Origin: a virus
Strand: one strand, 5' to 3'
DNA: 64,000 nt
Virus record (IMG/VR): IMGVR_UViG_3300043436_001160
Coordinates: 1-64,000 of that record
The position numbers and the translations under genes are program-made. The notes beneath the pieces were generated by a model. The model was not told the DNA's origin, did no database searches, and saw nothing but the letters and a program-made list of their open reading frames with translations. Below, piece by piece: positions 21,851-31,733 of the stretch. Position 1 is the first letter of the stretch, and each line of letters starts with the position of its first letter.

Positions 21851-23458
21851 ATGAACCAAGAAAAGACTATTAAAGATAGATGGTTAACACTCCATAATAA
21901 AAGAACTACTAAGTTAGATAAAGCAAGAGCATGTGCTGCAATTACAGTACCAACCTTGTTACCTTATCAATCAATGACTGGAGAAGATAACCTCTTTCAA
22001 ACCTATTCTTCGGTTCAGTCTAGAGGTGTAACTTCTTTGGCAAGTAAGATCCTCAGTGTTCTCATTCCACTAAACGATACTCCATTCTTTTCGTTTGGTT
22101 TAAAGAATGGTCGAGAACCTACTCCAGATATTAAGGAATATCTAGATAAGTTATCTTTCCAAGTTTATAGAAAATTAATATCAAATAACTTGCGAGAGAT
22201 GGCTTATCTCGCTATTCAACATTTAATTGTTATTGGTGATGTTTTAATTATTATGGAAAACGATTACAGTTTCCGAGTAATTAGACTTGATCAATTCGTT
22301 GTCCGAAGAGATGTTAATGGTTCTGTAAAAGAGTTTATCTATTTAGAATTTATTTCCCCAAGTAATGAGGAACCAGCAAGTGCCTATGATTTCCTTTCGG
22401 GCGAAGAAACACAAACAGGTTATAAAACAATATACATTAGAGTATCACAAGACGAAGACACAAAGCAATGGAAAGTTGAAAAAGAAATGGAAGGCAATAC
22501 CTTTGATACTGGGTATTATGATGTTCTTCCTTATATTATGTTGCGTTGGTCTAATATTGCTGGTGAAGATTACGGACGTTCTCATGTCGAAGATATTTAT
22601 TCAGACATTCGTACCCTTGAGTCCTATAGCCGTGCCCTTATTCAAGGTATGGCCGCTGGTTCAACTTTCTTTATGGGTATTGATCCCGCAGGAATTACTG
22701 AAATAGATGATCTTGCTGGTGCTCAGAATGGTCAATGGGTTGCAGCTAGAAAGAACGATGTCTTTGTAATCTCCCCCAGTGAAACCATGAATCCTCAGCT
22801 CCAATCATCTAGCGCAGCTGTAGAAGCTATGCGTAAAGAGGTAGGCCAAGGCTTCCTATTACAGACCGCAGCCATGCCTACAGGAGATCGTGTCACAGCA
22901 ACGGCTATTAGAGCCGTAGGTAACGAGCTAGAAACCATTCTAGGTGGTACATTCTCTGCTATTGCTAGAGACTTTATGATTCCAATTATCAAGAGAACAA
23001 TCTACTTGATGTTAGAAAATAATGAAATTGATCAACGCATGGCTCAGCAGTTTGATGAAGATAATGGTATTCTTAATATCGAAATCCTAACTGGTTTACA
23101 ATCACTTAGTCGAGAGTCCGATATTACTAAACTATTACAGATGGGTGAAATGATTCGTAACCTTCCACCTGAAGCGGCATCATCCTTTAAGTGGGAATCC
23201 TATGCTCGCGCTTTGATTACTTCTATGGGCTTTGATGCTAACAACTGGGTTCGCAGTGCCGAAGAAATCAAACAAGAAAAGATGGAAATGGCTAAGGCTC
23301 AGCAACAAATGGAAATGCAAAAGATGTTTGCAGGAGCCGCTGCAAATGCTATGGGTGGCGCTGCTCAACAAGATCTAATTAATACAGGTGGTGAAAATAT
23401 TCCACCTAATATGGCTCAACAAGCAATGCAAATGTTAGGAGGACAACCAAATGGCTAA
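21851..23458 (+). CDS. Portal (head-tail connector), T7 gp8-like
   Basis: The 535-residue protein matches T7 gp8 in length (536) and character. It opens with a helical region and the LLPYQSMTGEDNLFQTYSSVQSRGV-type segment typical of podovirus portals, followed by LNDTPFFSF. The middle carries VEDIYSDIRTLESYSRALIQG, the stem/wing helix region, and the end is Gln/Met-rich (KAQQQMEMQKMFAGAAANAMGG). It forms the dodecameric ring at one capsid vertex through which DNA is packaged and ejected. AAGGAG precedes the start. The stop overlaps the following gene by eight bases. Confidence 0.93.
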   Translation: MNQEKTIKDRWLTLHNKRTTKLDKARACAAITVPTLLPYQSMTGEDNLFQTYSSVQSRGVTSLASKILSVLIPLNDTPFFSFGLKNGREPTPDIKEYLDKLSFQVYRKLISNNLREMAYLAIQHLIVIGDVLIIMENDYSFRVIRLDQFVVRRDVNGSVKEFIYLEFISPSNEEPASAYDFLSGEETQTGYKTIYIRVSQDEDTKQWKVEKEMEGNTFDTGYYDVLPYIMLRWSNIAGEDYGRSHVEDIYSDIRTLESYSRALIQGMAAGSTFFMGIDPAGITEIDDLAGAQNGQWVAARKNDVFVISPSETMNPQLQSSSAAVEAMRKEVGQGFLLQTAAMPTGDRVTATAIRAVGNELETILGGTFSAIARDFMIPIIKRTIYLMLENNEIDQRMAQQFDEDNGILNIEILTGLQSLSRESDITKLLQMGEMIRNLPPEAASSFKWESYARALITSMGFDANNWVRSAEEIKQEKMEMAKAQQQMEMQKMFAGAAANAMGGAAQQDLINTGGENIPPNMAQQAMQMLGGQPNG

Positions 23459-23750
23459 ACGACCTGATAAAAAATCAATGCCTTGTAATAAACCCAGAGC
23501 ATCTACCTCTGCTGGTAAAAAGAAAATGGTTAAAGCATGTGCCAATGGTCAAGAAAAAATCATTCACTTTGGAGCAAAAGGTTATGGTCACAACTATAGT
23601 TCGGAAGCTCGTAAGTCTTTCAAAGCACGGCATAACTGCGACGCTGCGGATAATAAACTAACTGCTAAATACTGGGCCTGTAAGAATCTTTGGGCAGGGC
23701 CTGGTGGTTCAAAGGCATCTTGTCCTAAGGGTAGAAAGTGTAAAGGATGA
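23451..23750 (+). CDS. Basic Cys/Lys-rich small virion-type protein
   Basis: A 99-residue strongly basic protein with regularly spaced Cys (MPCNKPR, KACANG, HNCDAA, WACKN, ASCPKGRKCKG) and a central HFGAKGYGHNYSSEARKSFKARHNC motif seen in uncharacterised phage structural-region proteins. Charge suggests DNA packing; Cys suggests metal or disulfides. It overlaps the portal and the following fibre gene by a few bases. First of a set of similar small proteins in this region. Confidence 0.65.
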   Translation: MAKRPDKKSMPCNKPRASTSAGKKKMVKACANGQEKIIHFGAKGYGHNYSSEARKSFKARHNCDAADNKLTAKYWACKNLWAGPGGSKASCPKGRKCKG

Positions 23751-25933
23751 CTGATAGAAAACAATCTGCTGTTGCTAGACGTTTAGCTAAATTAAATGAT
23801 GCGGTAATTATTCAAAACGAAACAACCACTAATCAATTAATTTCACAACAGGTTAACACAAATACCCTTGGAATTAGTAACCTCAACAGTGAAGTTTACA
23901 GTCTTCAAAATCAAAATAATAATCTAGCAAGTTCTTTGCAGTTTCAACTAGACGACACTCAACCTACTTCGTTGATGGCTAGAGTTATTGATTTAGAAAA
24001 CAATCCATCTGGTGGCGGTGGTGGAGGTATTGATCCAACAGATCCAACCCAACCAATATTAATTGTTGATAATTTTCTTATCCAACCCAATGGCGATCCT
24101 GATGGTACTTTTCCTAGTCCTTATATTTATCCAGCTGCAAATACAACAGTTTTAAATACTAATGGTTTAAATATTTTAAATACTGAATCTGAAGTAGATC
24201 ATAATGGTATTATAATTGCGAGATTAACATCTGGTAATAATTTTCCCGTTACACTAACTTTAGGACAACGAGATACATCAGATATTTGTAGGTTAGCTGA
24301 TTTAAATTCTTTATATTTTATCTTAAAAACTCCTAATACATTAGAGCATTCTATTAGAATAGGTTTAATGGATAACTTTGCAAACTCACCAAGTGCTGAA
24401 GAAATTGTTTTTGAAAGATTAGTTGGTGAGGCTAATATTAGTGTAGTAACTAGGACTGGTGGAGTTGAAACTAAAACAGGTACTGGTGTTGCTTATACAG
24501 CTAACACATGGTATACTTTTAAAGTTGCTAAAACAAGTAGTACAACAGTAGACTTTACAGTTAATACTACGCTTATAAACCAAACAACAAACATTCCAAC
24601 TGGTTTTCTTAATGTTGGTATTCAGGTTGTTGGTAATAATAACTCAGTAGATGAAGACTTTAAGCTTGACTTTTTTAGTCTTAAATTAGGAGATGTAACT
24701 CCAGTATTACCTACAGGTACTACTGTAGAAGGTACCCCTAATGAAGTAGAAGTTACAAGTGTTGGTTCGGTTTATACTGTAGGATTGCCTGATAATGTAA
24801 CTATAACTGGAACTTTAACTGCTGATGATGTTTTATCAAAGGTTTCAGGTCCAACTGTTGTTGATTGTAAAAACACATCTGGAATTACTTTACCTAAAGG
24901 AACACCTGTTTATATTTCAGGTACTGTAGGTGGTTCAGGTGTTATTGAAGTTCAAAAATCTTTTAATGATAATCCTGCTACAATGCCAGCTATTGGTTTG
25001 CTATACACTGAAATTGTAAGTAATGGATTTGGGCATGTTGTTTTACTTGGTAGTTTATCAAATGTAGCTACAAACATCTTTACTTTAGGTTCAACTTTAT
25101 ATGTCGATCAAAGTATTGGTGGAAATACAATAGGACTAACACAAACTCGTCCTACAGGTGTTGATCAGTTAGTGCAGAATATTGGAAGAGTTGGTAGATC
25201 CCAACAAAATACTGGAGAAATATTAGTTACGGGGGCTGGCAGAACAAATGCAATTCCCAATGATGTTTATTTATCTAATATTGTAGATGGTGATCCAACA
25301 AACCCAACAACATCTATTAATTTTTATGAAGATTTCTTTGGTAATTCAACAGAATCTGGTGAAACAGGTACACATGGTTGGACTGTTTTAAATGGTGTTG
25401 TTGCTCAAGTAACATCAGAATCAAATCATCCTGGTATAATAAGGTTTAGAGGCTCATTAACTGCTAATCAAGTTGCATTTTTTTCATTAAGTATTGCTTC
25501 TGCTATAAATTCATTTGCTACTTCACAATTTAACATGACTAATTTTATTTTTAAACAAGTGCAAACAGAAACTGATACAACAAGAATTTTAGGTTGTGTT
25601 GATTCTATGAATAGTATTACTCCCTTAGGAGTATACATTAGAAAATCTGTAGGTAGTAATGACTATTATGCTGTTGTTAAAAACGCATTAACAGAGAATA
25701 CAGCTTTGTTATTTACACAAGATACAACGTGGAGAAATATTAAAATTACTAAAGTTGGGTCTAATTATCAATTTACAGTAAATGGAAATAGTCCTGTAAC
25801 AGTTTCACCACCAGGTGGAAATATGCCTGGGTTACTAACTATTGCTGTTTTACATGCATCTAATGCTGCGGGTTTAACACGAAACGTAGATTTAGATTTT
25901 TGGTCATTTAAATTGTCTAGTATGACTAGATAA
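23747..25933 (+). CDS. Putative receptor-binding fibre with two lectin-like domains
   Basis: This 728-residue beta-rich protein begins with a helical/coiled part (about residues 1-85) and a Gly-rich hinge (GGGGGG). It then shows two related modules of about 200 residues, around 100-310 and 515-728, each ending in a DLDFWSFKL or KLDFFSLKL type strand. The pattern (NTWYTFKVAKTSSTTVDFTVN; TTWRNIKITKVGSNYQFTVN) resembles concanavalin-like lectin folds. A beta-rich spacer lies between. It likely binds surface glycans. Its place right after the portal is unusual for T7-like phages. Confidence 0.6.
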   Translation: MTDRKQSAVARRLAKLNDAVIIQNETTTNQLISQQVNTNTLGISNLNSEVYSLQNQNNNLASSLQFQLDDTQPTSLMARVIDLENNPSGGGGGGIDPTDPTQPILIVDNFLIQPNGDPDGTFPSPYIYPAANTTVLNTNGLNILNTESEVDHNGIIIARLTSGNNFPVTLTLGQRDTSDICRLADLNSLYFILKTPNTLEHSIRIGLMDNFANSPSAEEIVFERLVGEANISVVTRTGGVETKTGTGVAYTANTWYTFKVAKTSSTTVDFTVNTTLINQTTNIPTGFLNVGIQVVGNNNSVDEDFKLDFFSLKLGDVTPVLPTGTTVEGTPNEVEVTSVGSVYTVGLPDNVTITGTLTADDVLSKVSGPTVVDCKNTSGITLPKGTPVYISGTVGGSGVIEVQKSFNDNPATMPAIGLLYTEIVSNGFGHVVLLGSLSNVATNIFTLGSTLYVDQSIGGNTIGLTQTRPTGVDQLVQNIGRVGRSQQNTGEILVTGAGRTNAIPNDVYLSNIVDGDPTNPTTSINFYEDFFGNSTESGETGTHGWTVLNGVVAQVTSESNHPGIIRFRGSLTANQVAFFSLSIASAINSFATSQFNMTNFIFKQVQTETDTTRILGCVDSMNSITPLGVYIRKSVGSNDYYAVVKNALTENTALLFTQDTTWRNIKITKVGSNYQFTVNGNSPVTVSPPGGNMPGLLTIAVLHASNAAGLTRNVDLDFWSFKLSSMTR

Positions 25934-25942
25934 GGAGATTAT

Positions 25943-27751
25943 ATGGCAATTAAAGGAATAGCTGCAAACATACCAATTAAAAGTGTAGACTTTGTTGAGT
26001 ATTATTATACAAGTACAACTGATGAAGAAAATGTAACCACACATACTGTTACAGTTGTTTTTAATAAACATGTTTATGGTGGTAGATTTTCAGGTAGTAC
26101 TGAAACTGATGCTTTTAATAAAGCTAAAGAACTTGTTAAAGGATGTTTAGTTAAATCTGGTTGCTTTACTCCAGATACTAGAATTAATAACATTAAATTT
26201 AAAAAATATGGCTTTCCTCCAGAAATTCCACTTGTAGACAATACTGTAAATTACATGGATTTTGAATCTACAGAAGGCACTTTAAATGTTACTTCAATGT
26301 CTCGCACAGTTAGTGGAATTAATACTACTGTGACTCTTAGTGTTGATCATGATGACTTTATGTTTGGTCCTGGAGATATTTTAAATGTTATTAAAAACGG
26401 AGTAACAATACCGATTACTACAGACGAACAAACTATAACTGTAAATAATGGTGATACGTTACAATTCTATGTACAACATGGTCTTTCTGGAAATTACCAA
26501 ATTAGTGGATGGATTATGTTACGAAATGTGGCTAATTCAAATACTGTAGTAGGTGCTTTTTATCCAGTCGTAAATACTGGTGTAGTACCAGATAATACAT
26601 TTGATACTTTTTACTTTAATGATGTAAATTATCCAAGCCCATATCCTACTCATGTTGATGTATTTATAGCAACAGAAATTGAAACTTTAACTGGAATTAA
26701 TGCACCAACAACTATTGGATTTCAAGATACTAGAAGAGGTGGACCACCTCGTGTTCAACTTTGGTATAAACTAGTTCACAATAATGGAAATCCTGTACCA
26801 GATTTTCCTGATCCATCTTCCTTAAGTTCTTATCCAGCAAATGGATCTTGGACAGCTAGTCCATATTATTCTGGTTATACTCAATACGATTTAATTAATA
26901 TGCCACCAGTAAATGTTCCTTATAATAATTCAAAATTAAGATTAGTTTTGCGAGGATTTGCAACTAATTTTAATGACACCAGAATTAGAATTAATAACCT
27001 TACTACTTCATCAATAATTAGTGATTTTGGTCTATATATAAAAGATCAATATGGATATCCAGCACAGTTTTTTCAAATACCAGATTTGGAATCAGGTACA
27101 GAAACAACACCAACGTATACAGCAACAAAAAAGACTGCAATAAGGTTTTTTATAAAGCCAGAGACAAGCGATATACAAGGTACTGGTAGTATTCGTATTT
27201 ATAAAAATGAAAGTATTTATCTTGAAGCAAATGCAAATGGTTCAGAAAACTATGCATTTAGGTATGTTCAAGTTACAAATCCATATCTATATGATCTCGT
27301 ACATCTTGATGTTGGCGATACTTTTAGAATTGAAACTGCTTTTACACCAAATCCAGCAGGAAGCTATGCTACGTTATATTTGTATAATCTGGGGCAACAA
27401 TGGGGTATGATTGAAGAGGTGTTTATTTATGATGGGTGTTTGTTAACTAGTACAGTTGTAAATTACTTAGGTCTTCCTGATAATGGCCCAGAACTAACAG
27501 CTATGCGTTCATTGCGAGAACACTATAAGGATATAGAAGGTTATTCTGCAATTATTAAAGATTATTATAAGAATTCGCCTAAGATTATCCAAGCCATCAA
27601 TGCTTTGCCAGATCCAAGCATTGAATATAATTATGTATTTACTACTGTTACTAGTGTAATGAATTATGTTAATACAGAACAATGGCAACAAGCACATGAT
27701 GAATACATGGCTATGTACAATACTCTAAAGAGTCGGTACATTACAGAATAA
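25943..27751 (+). CDS. Putative virion structural protein
   Basis: A 602-residue protein, Thr/Asn/Tyr-rich and strand-dominated for about the first 530 residues, then a helical C-terminal domain (LTAMRSLREHYKDIEGYSAIIKDYY onwards). Composition resembles phage fibres and baseplate-type proteins. No enzyme motif is visible. AAGGAG precedes the start. It lies among receptor-binding and small basic proteins, which supports a virion role; the exact function is unknown. Confidence 0.55.
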   Translation: MAIKGIAANIPIKSVDFVEYYYTSTTDEENVTTHTVTVVFNKHVYGGRFSGSTETDAFNKAKELVKGCLVKSGCFTPDTRINNIKFKKYGFPPEIPLVDNTVNYMDFESTEGTLNVTSMSRTVSGINTTVTLSVDHDDFMFGPGDILNVIKNGVTIPITTDEQTITVNNGDTLQFYVQHGLSGNYQISGWIMLRNVANSNTVVGAFYPVVNTGVVPDNTFDTFYFNDVNYPSPYPTHVDVFIATEIETLTGINAPTTIGFQDTRRGGPPRVQLWYKLVHNNGNPVPDFPDPSSLSSYPANGSWTASPYYSGYTQYDLINMPPVNVPYNNSKLRLVLRGFATNFNDTRIRINNLTTSSIISDFGLYIKDQYGYPAQFFQIPDLESGTETTPTYTATKKTAIRFFIKPETSDIQGTGSIRIYKNESIYLEANANGSENYAFRYVQVTNPYLYDLVHLDVGDTFRIETAFTPNPAGSYATLYLYNLGQQWGMIEEVFIYDGCLLTSTVVNYLGLPDNGPELTAMRSLREHYKDIEGYSAIIKDYYKNSPKIIQAINALPDPSIEYNYVFTTVTSVMNYVNTEQWQQAHDEYMAMYNTLKSRYITE

Positions 27752-27760
27752 GGAAACCAT

Positions 27761-27934
27761 ATGGCAAGTAAAAAGAATTGGATTCAAGGAGCTATTAAAC
27801 GACCAGGAGCTTTAACAAAGAAAGCTAAGGCTGCTGGTAAGTCTATTTCTTCCTATTGCAAAAGTGGTAAACTAACCACACAAACCAAACGTCAATGTAA
27901 TTTAGCTAAGACCCTTAAGGGTTTCAACAAATAA
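27761..27934 (+). CDS. Lys-rich 57-residue protein
   Basis: Begins MASKKNWIQGAIKRPGALTKKAKAAGKS with two Cys later (SSYCKSG, KRQCNLAK). Highly basic, with a helix-forming Lys/Ala repeat. The GALTKKAKAAG pattern is seen in other tiny phage structural-region proteins. AAGGAAA lies upstream. Probably binds DNA in the capsid; inference only. Confidence 0.65.
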   Translation: MASKKNWIQGAIKRPGALTKKAKAAGKSISSYCKSGKLTTQTKRQCNLAKTLKGFNK

Positions 27935-27951
27935 CCTAGGAGTTAGAATCT

Positions 27952-28092
27952 ATGCCTAAGGATGCATGTTATAAAAAAGTTATGAAGGCATATAAAGGTA
28001 AGTCTAGTGCTTACGCTTCAGGTTCTATGGTTAAATGCCGTAAGGTAGGGGCCAAGAACTGGGGTAATAAGACCAAGAAAGGAGGGCGCTAA
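27952..28092 (+). CDS. Lys-rich 46-residue protein
   Basis: A 46-residue basic protein with two Cys (KDACYKKV, MVKCRKVG) and a Gly/Lys tail (GNKTKKGGR). TAGGAG lies upstream. Similar in size and make-up to its neighbours; candidate DNA-condensing or virion protein. Confidence 0.6.
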   Translation: MPKDACYKKVMKAYKGKSSAYASGSMVKCRKVGAKNWGNKTKKGGR

Positions 28093-28093
28093 G

Positions 28094-28207
28094 ATGCCAA
28101 AAGTAGGTAAGAAATCATTCCCTTACACAGCTAAGGGCAAGGCCGATGCAAAGGCCGAAGCCAAGAAGACTGGTAAGAAGATGTCACCAAAGAAGGGTAT
28201 GAAGTAA
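28094..28207 (+). CDS. Lys-rich 37-residue protein
   Basis: A 37-residue frame (MPKVGKKSFPYTAKGKADAKAEAKK ... GMK) with histone-tail-like Lys/Ala composition. AGGAGG lies upstream, and it ends in a TAATG overlap with the next gene. Confidence 0.6.
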   Translation: MPKVGKKSFPYTAKGKADAKAEAKKTGKKMSPKKGMK

Positions 28208-28443
28208 TGGCTGACTTTTCCTTAGAAAAAAAGGAAGGTCTGCATGGTTGGTTCAAGCGGAACAATGGTAAGGGCTGGATAAACTGTAAGACGGGTGGGC
28301 CATGTGGTCGAAAGTCTGCCAAGTCTGGCGGCTCTTATCCCGCTTGCCGACCAACCAAAGCCCAATGTACAGCTAAAGGTGTAAAGGCTAAGAAAAGTTC
28401 TAAACCAGTGTCTTGGGAATCCAAGAAGAAAGGAAAAAAATAA
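28207..28443 (+). CDS. Basic Cys-containing phage protein (GLHGWFKRNNGKGW type)
   Basis: A 78-residue basic protein carrying GLHGWFKRNNGKGWINCK and GGSYPACRPTKAQC, a recognisable conserved motif pair in small marine/freshwater phage proteins (DUF5872-like as I recall it). The Cys pair may form a small structural or metal site. It is coupled by TAATG on both sides to other Lys-rich tiny genes, which suggests coordinated, high expression in the structural phase. Confidence 0.65.
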   Translation: MADFSLEKKEGLHGWFKRNNGKGWINCKTGGPCGRKSAKSGGSYPACRPTKAQCTAKGVKAKKSSKPVSWESKKKGKK

Positions 28444-28514
28444 TGGCAAAGAAAAAGAAAATGTCTTCTAAGAAGAAACCCAAGATGTCCTGTGGATGCG
28501 GAGATAAGAAATGA
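28443..28514 (+). CDS. Lys-rich 23-residue peptide
   Basis: A 23-residue frame (MAKKKKMSSKKKPKMSCGCG then DKK) coupled by TAATG to the previous gene. Lys-rich with a Cys-Gly-Cys end. Short, but composition matches the cluster. Confidence 0.5.
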   Translation: MAKKKKMSSKKKPKMSCGCGDKK

Positions 28515-28536
28515 TTCCATTAAAAGGAGAGTATAA

Positions 28537-31500
28537 ATGACAAGCTTTTTTAGACCAGCTGGAGTTAAATGCTCAAATTGGGTTTACGCTGATAAAGATT
28601 CCCCTTATGTAAAATTTAAAAAATTTTTGTTTGAACAAAATACAGGAAGAACTGATGTTATATTCTTTAGTTCGGCTGCATCTGGTTTAGAAACAAAAAT
28701 AGATGAAGATACGTCAACAAGTCCTCATACTTATCATTGTGTTGGTGGATTAATTGATGGAATTGCAAAAGCAATAATTGTAGGAAATCCTAGTATTAAT
28801 CGACCAGGTAGATCATTATATGCTACTAGTGTCAAACTTGGATATGAATCAAATGTTGTTCCTGGCTATAATAGATTTAATTCTAATACATGGAGTACAC
28901 CTAATACAACAGGAGCTGGTGGATTTTTAGCAGGAACAAGTGTAGCTTACGATAGTTATTTTTATTATACAAGAGGAACAAAAAACCAAACTGGCTATTC
29001 TTATTTTAGTTTACCAGTATATAGTGGAAGTAGTAATCAAGTTCAATCACAGTATAATCCAGAAACAGATCAAGTAGACTTACTAAGTTGGAAGGATTTC
29101 TGGGCTACGGCTACTTTTGGTATGGATTTAATTAGCGTAGACGAACTTACAGTATCTTCTCCATTAAATAAAAAACTTAAAGGACAAAGGGGTTCTAGTT
29201 TTTCTGGAGCAAGTTCAATTTTAACAAGTAATATTTCGTATTTTCAAAATAGATTACCTGTAACATTAAGTCAAACTCCCGAACAACCTCAAAGGTTTTG
29301 GGATGTTTTAAATCCAGTTTTAATTGCAAAAAATAAACAATTTAAAATAGGTGTTGGATATATTGAAAATGGAATTGTTACAGAAGTTTTTCAAACGCAT
29401 AGAGATTTAGGATATGCTCCTACTAATGTTGTTGCTGTTGGTATGACTGAAGCACAGGTTATTCAAAATGGTTTATCTATAACTTCTCTTTCTGGTATTG
29501 ATGATTTAGTTGTATTTACTACTAATCCAATAGCAGAATGGTATGGTATGGAAGGCGTACCAGATTCTCTTAAACTTGATGATTGGAATATTTTATTTGC
29601 TTCTGTACTGAATAAAAAATTAATTATAAGAACATTTACAACTGAACAAATAGTTGCTATAAGAAACTTAAATATTAATCCAAATACCCCAACTACTGAG
29701 GGTGAGTACAACTCTTTTGATGGTTATCTTTATGATCAAGATACATATCTTTTACGTTGGATGTGGGCAAATCCACAAACAATTAGTGGTCCAGACACTA
29801 ACTCAAGACAATCACGAGCAAATCAAGTAATACAAACTTGGGGTTTAGCTTTACGAAGTGTTGATTCTTCAATAAGTGTTGATCAAAATGGTTTACCCTA
29901 TTTAAGAACATTTGGAACATCTTCTCACTTGTATACAAATTGTGGATTTCATATAACAGATTATTCTTGTGATAAACAAGGTTTAATCACATTAACAGAG
30001 ACAAATCCTCAAATACCAGGATATCCCTTAACATTAAGTAGTATAAACCCTTGTGGATTTTTCTTATTAACAAAAGATGATACACCTGAATTAACAGGAA
30101 CAAGCCCTTCACCTACTATTTTTAAAGATAGATGTATGCTTGTGCGTCCATCTCTTGGTAAAGTTTTTAGTAGTATTATCCCATCTAAAGGTGGTTTACA
30201 ACCAGTTTCTAGAGAATTAACAACTACTGAAAAAAACAATTTACTGGGAATATTTAAATCACCAGATTTCTTTTATGTTTGTAGTGTTTTTACAATAGAA
30301 AGCTATACAGGTGCTGGTGCTTCAAGAAAATCAAATGTAGCTCCTATTCCTTCTAGCCAAATTACTTATACTGCACATGCAAAAACTATTGGAAGTGGAA
30401 GTACACTAACCCAGATTAGAACTCCTTTTACTAATACTGCATATGCTGGAAACGAAGTTGTACTTTTTCCTACAGTTGATACTCCAATAGAAGAGAAACT
30501 ACGAAGAAAATTAGTTAGACAGGTACAAGGTATTCCTGTTAACTTACAGGCAGTTAATTCTGATTGGTCAAAATCAGAGTTACGTTTTGGATTCTTAGGT
30601 AAAGATACTGCTAATATTACAGGTGGAAATTTAGCAATAGGTATTCAATACGGTATTGATATAGCAAATCAACATGGCATTTCTTTTACAAAAGGTGAAT
30701 CTAAAACAAAGTTTAGAAGTGGAGATGCTGCCTATAATTATGATAATGGAATGAATTCTGGAAGAGGTTTATTTTTAACTGAACTTCTTTTAGCAATTAA
30801 AGAAAGACAACAAGGTTTTGACGATACAGCATTGAATGAACAAACTACTGGTCTTTTATTAAATGGAATTAATACAAAGAAAAAATTAATTATTTTCTAT
30901 GAAATTGGAATTTGGGAAGAATCTAATCCTAATTCATCTTACTTAGGACATAATGCATATAAATATCTTCTTCATGAAAAAACTGGTTTAGCTGCTAATG
31001 GGGTTTATTTTAATAATGGACTAGCTGTTAATTCAGTATTTCCTATTACAAATTTACTTAAGTTGTGTGGCTATAGTGATGATGAGTATGTAATTGTTTT
31101 CTATACTCCAGCGGGTCTAACGCAAACTAATTTACCATCAAAAGATACAGATAATCCACCAGAAAATGCTATATATTCTAATATTAATCGCTCGTTGTTT
31201 ACTAGATCTTCAGAAATATTTGTTAATAATGTTTTAGCTGCTAATGGTTTATATAATAATCCTTGGATAAATTTTAATAATAATGTAACTGATACAGGTT
31301 TTAGGCTTTTTAAAAATTCTTTTTATGTAAACTTAGGATCTATTCCTACAATTATTGAAGCACTTTCAAACGCAAATGTAATACCAAACGAGGAAGATTG
31401 GTATGTAAATGATGGGGAAGTAACAGATTTTACTAAGTTTACTCCAGAAGGAAATCTAGCTATTGGTCAATTATTTATTGATTATATATACACAGCTGGA

Positions 31501-31722
31501 CTACCTTCTGTTCAGTTTGTTCCTCCTTGGCTTCCTCCATTTTCTAGAATGCTTAATTACACTACTGATCCAGTTTCTGGAAGTACTCTTGATTTTGTCA
31601 CAATTTCTACCGATCCCATAGATATTGAACCATACTTAGTATCATTTGATGCATTGTGTGATCAAGGTAATATCCAAGCTAAACGTACTCTTTCTAGATA
31701 TAAAACTAAAATTTTACAATAA
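28537..31722 (+). CDS. Large putative virion/fibre protein
   Basis: A 1,061-residue protein, Ser/Thr/Asn-rich and predicted beta-rich with local helical parts (VIPTEEKLRRKLVRQVQG region). It has no enzymatic motif that I can recognise. AAAGGAGAG precedes the start. Size, composition and location between the fibre-like proteins and scaffold suggest a tail spike, fibre or capsid-attached protein. It shares no obvious repeat with the 728-residue protein upstream. Confidence 0.55.
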   Translation: MTSFFRPAGVKCSNWVYADKDSPYVKFKKFLFEQNTGRTDVIFFSSAASGLETKIDEDTSTSPHTYHCVGGLIDGIAKAIIVGNPSINRPGRSLYATSVKLGYESNVVPGYNRFNSNTWSTPNTTGAGGFLAGTSVAYDSYFYYTRGTKNQTGYSYFSLPVYSGSSNQVQSQYNPETDQVDLLSWKDFWATATFGMDLISVDELTVSSPLNKKLKGQRGSSFSGASSILTSNISYFQNRLPVTLSQTPEQPQRFWDVLNPVLIAKNKQFKIGVGYIENGIVTEVFQTHRDLGYAPTNVVAVGMTEAQVIQNGLSITSLSGIDDLVVFTTNPIAEWYGMEGVPDSLKLDDWNILFASVLNKKLIIRTFTTEQIVAIRNLNINPNTPTTEGEYNSFDGYLYDQDTYLLRWMWANPQTISGPDTNSRQSRANQVIQTWGLALRSVDSSISVDQNGLPYLRTFGTSSHLYTNCGFHITDYSCDKQGLITLTETNPQIPGYPLTLSSINPCGFFLLTKDDTPELTGTSPSPTIFKDRCMLVRPSLGKVFSSIIPSKGGLQPVSRELTTTEKNNLLGIFKSPDFFYVCSVFTIESYTGAGASRKSNVAPIPSSQITYTAHAKTIGSGSTLTQIRTPFTNTAYAGNEVVLFPTVDTPIEEKLRRKLVRQVQGIPVNLQAVNSDWSKSELRFGFLGKDTANITGGNLAIGIQYGIDIANQHGISFTKGESKTKFRSGDAAYNYDNGMNSGRGLFLTELLLAIKERQQGFDDTALNEQTTGLLLNGINTKKKLIIFYEIGIWEESNPNSSYLGHNAYKYLLHEKTGLAANGVYFNNGLAVNSVFPITNLLKLCGYSDDEYVIVFYTPAGLTQTNLPSKDTDNPPENAIYSNINRSLFTRSSEIFVNNVLAANGLYNNPWINFNNNVTDTGFRLFKNSFYVNLGSIPTIIEALSNANVIPNEEDWYVNDGEVTDFTKFTPEGNLAIGQLFIDYIYTAGLPSVQFVPPWLPPFSRMLNYTTDPVSGSTLDFVTISTDPIDIEPYLVSFDALCDQGNIQAKRTLSRYKTKILQ

Positions 31723-31733
31723 AGGAATAATCC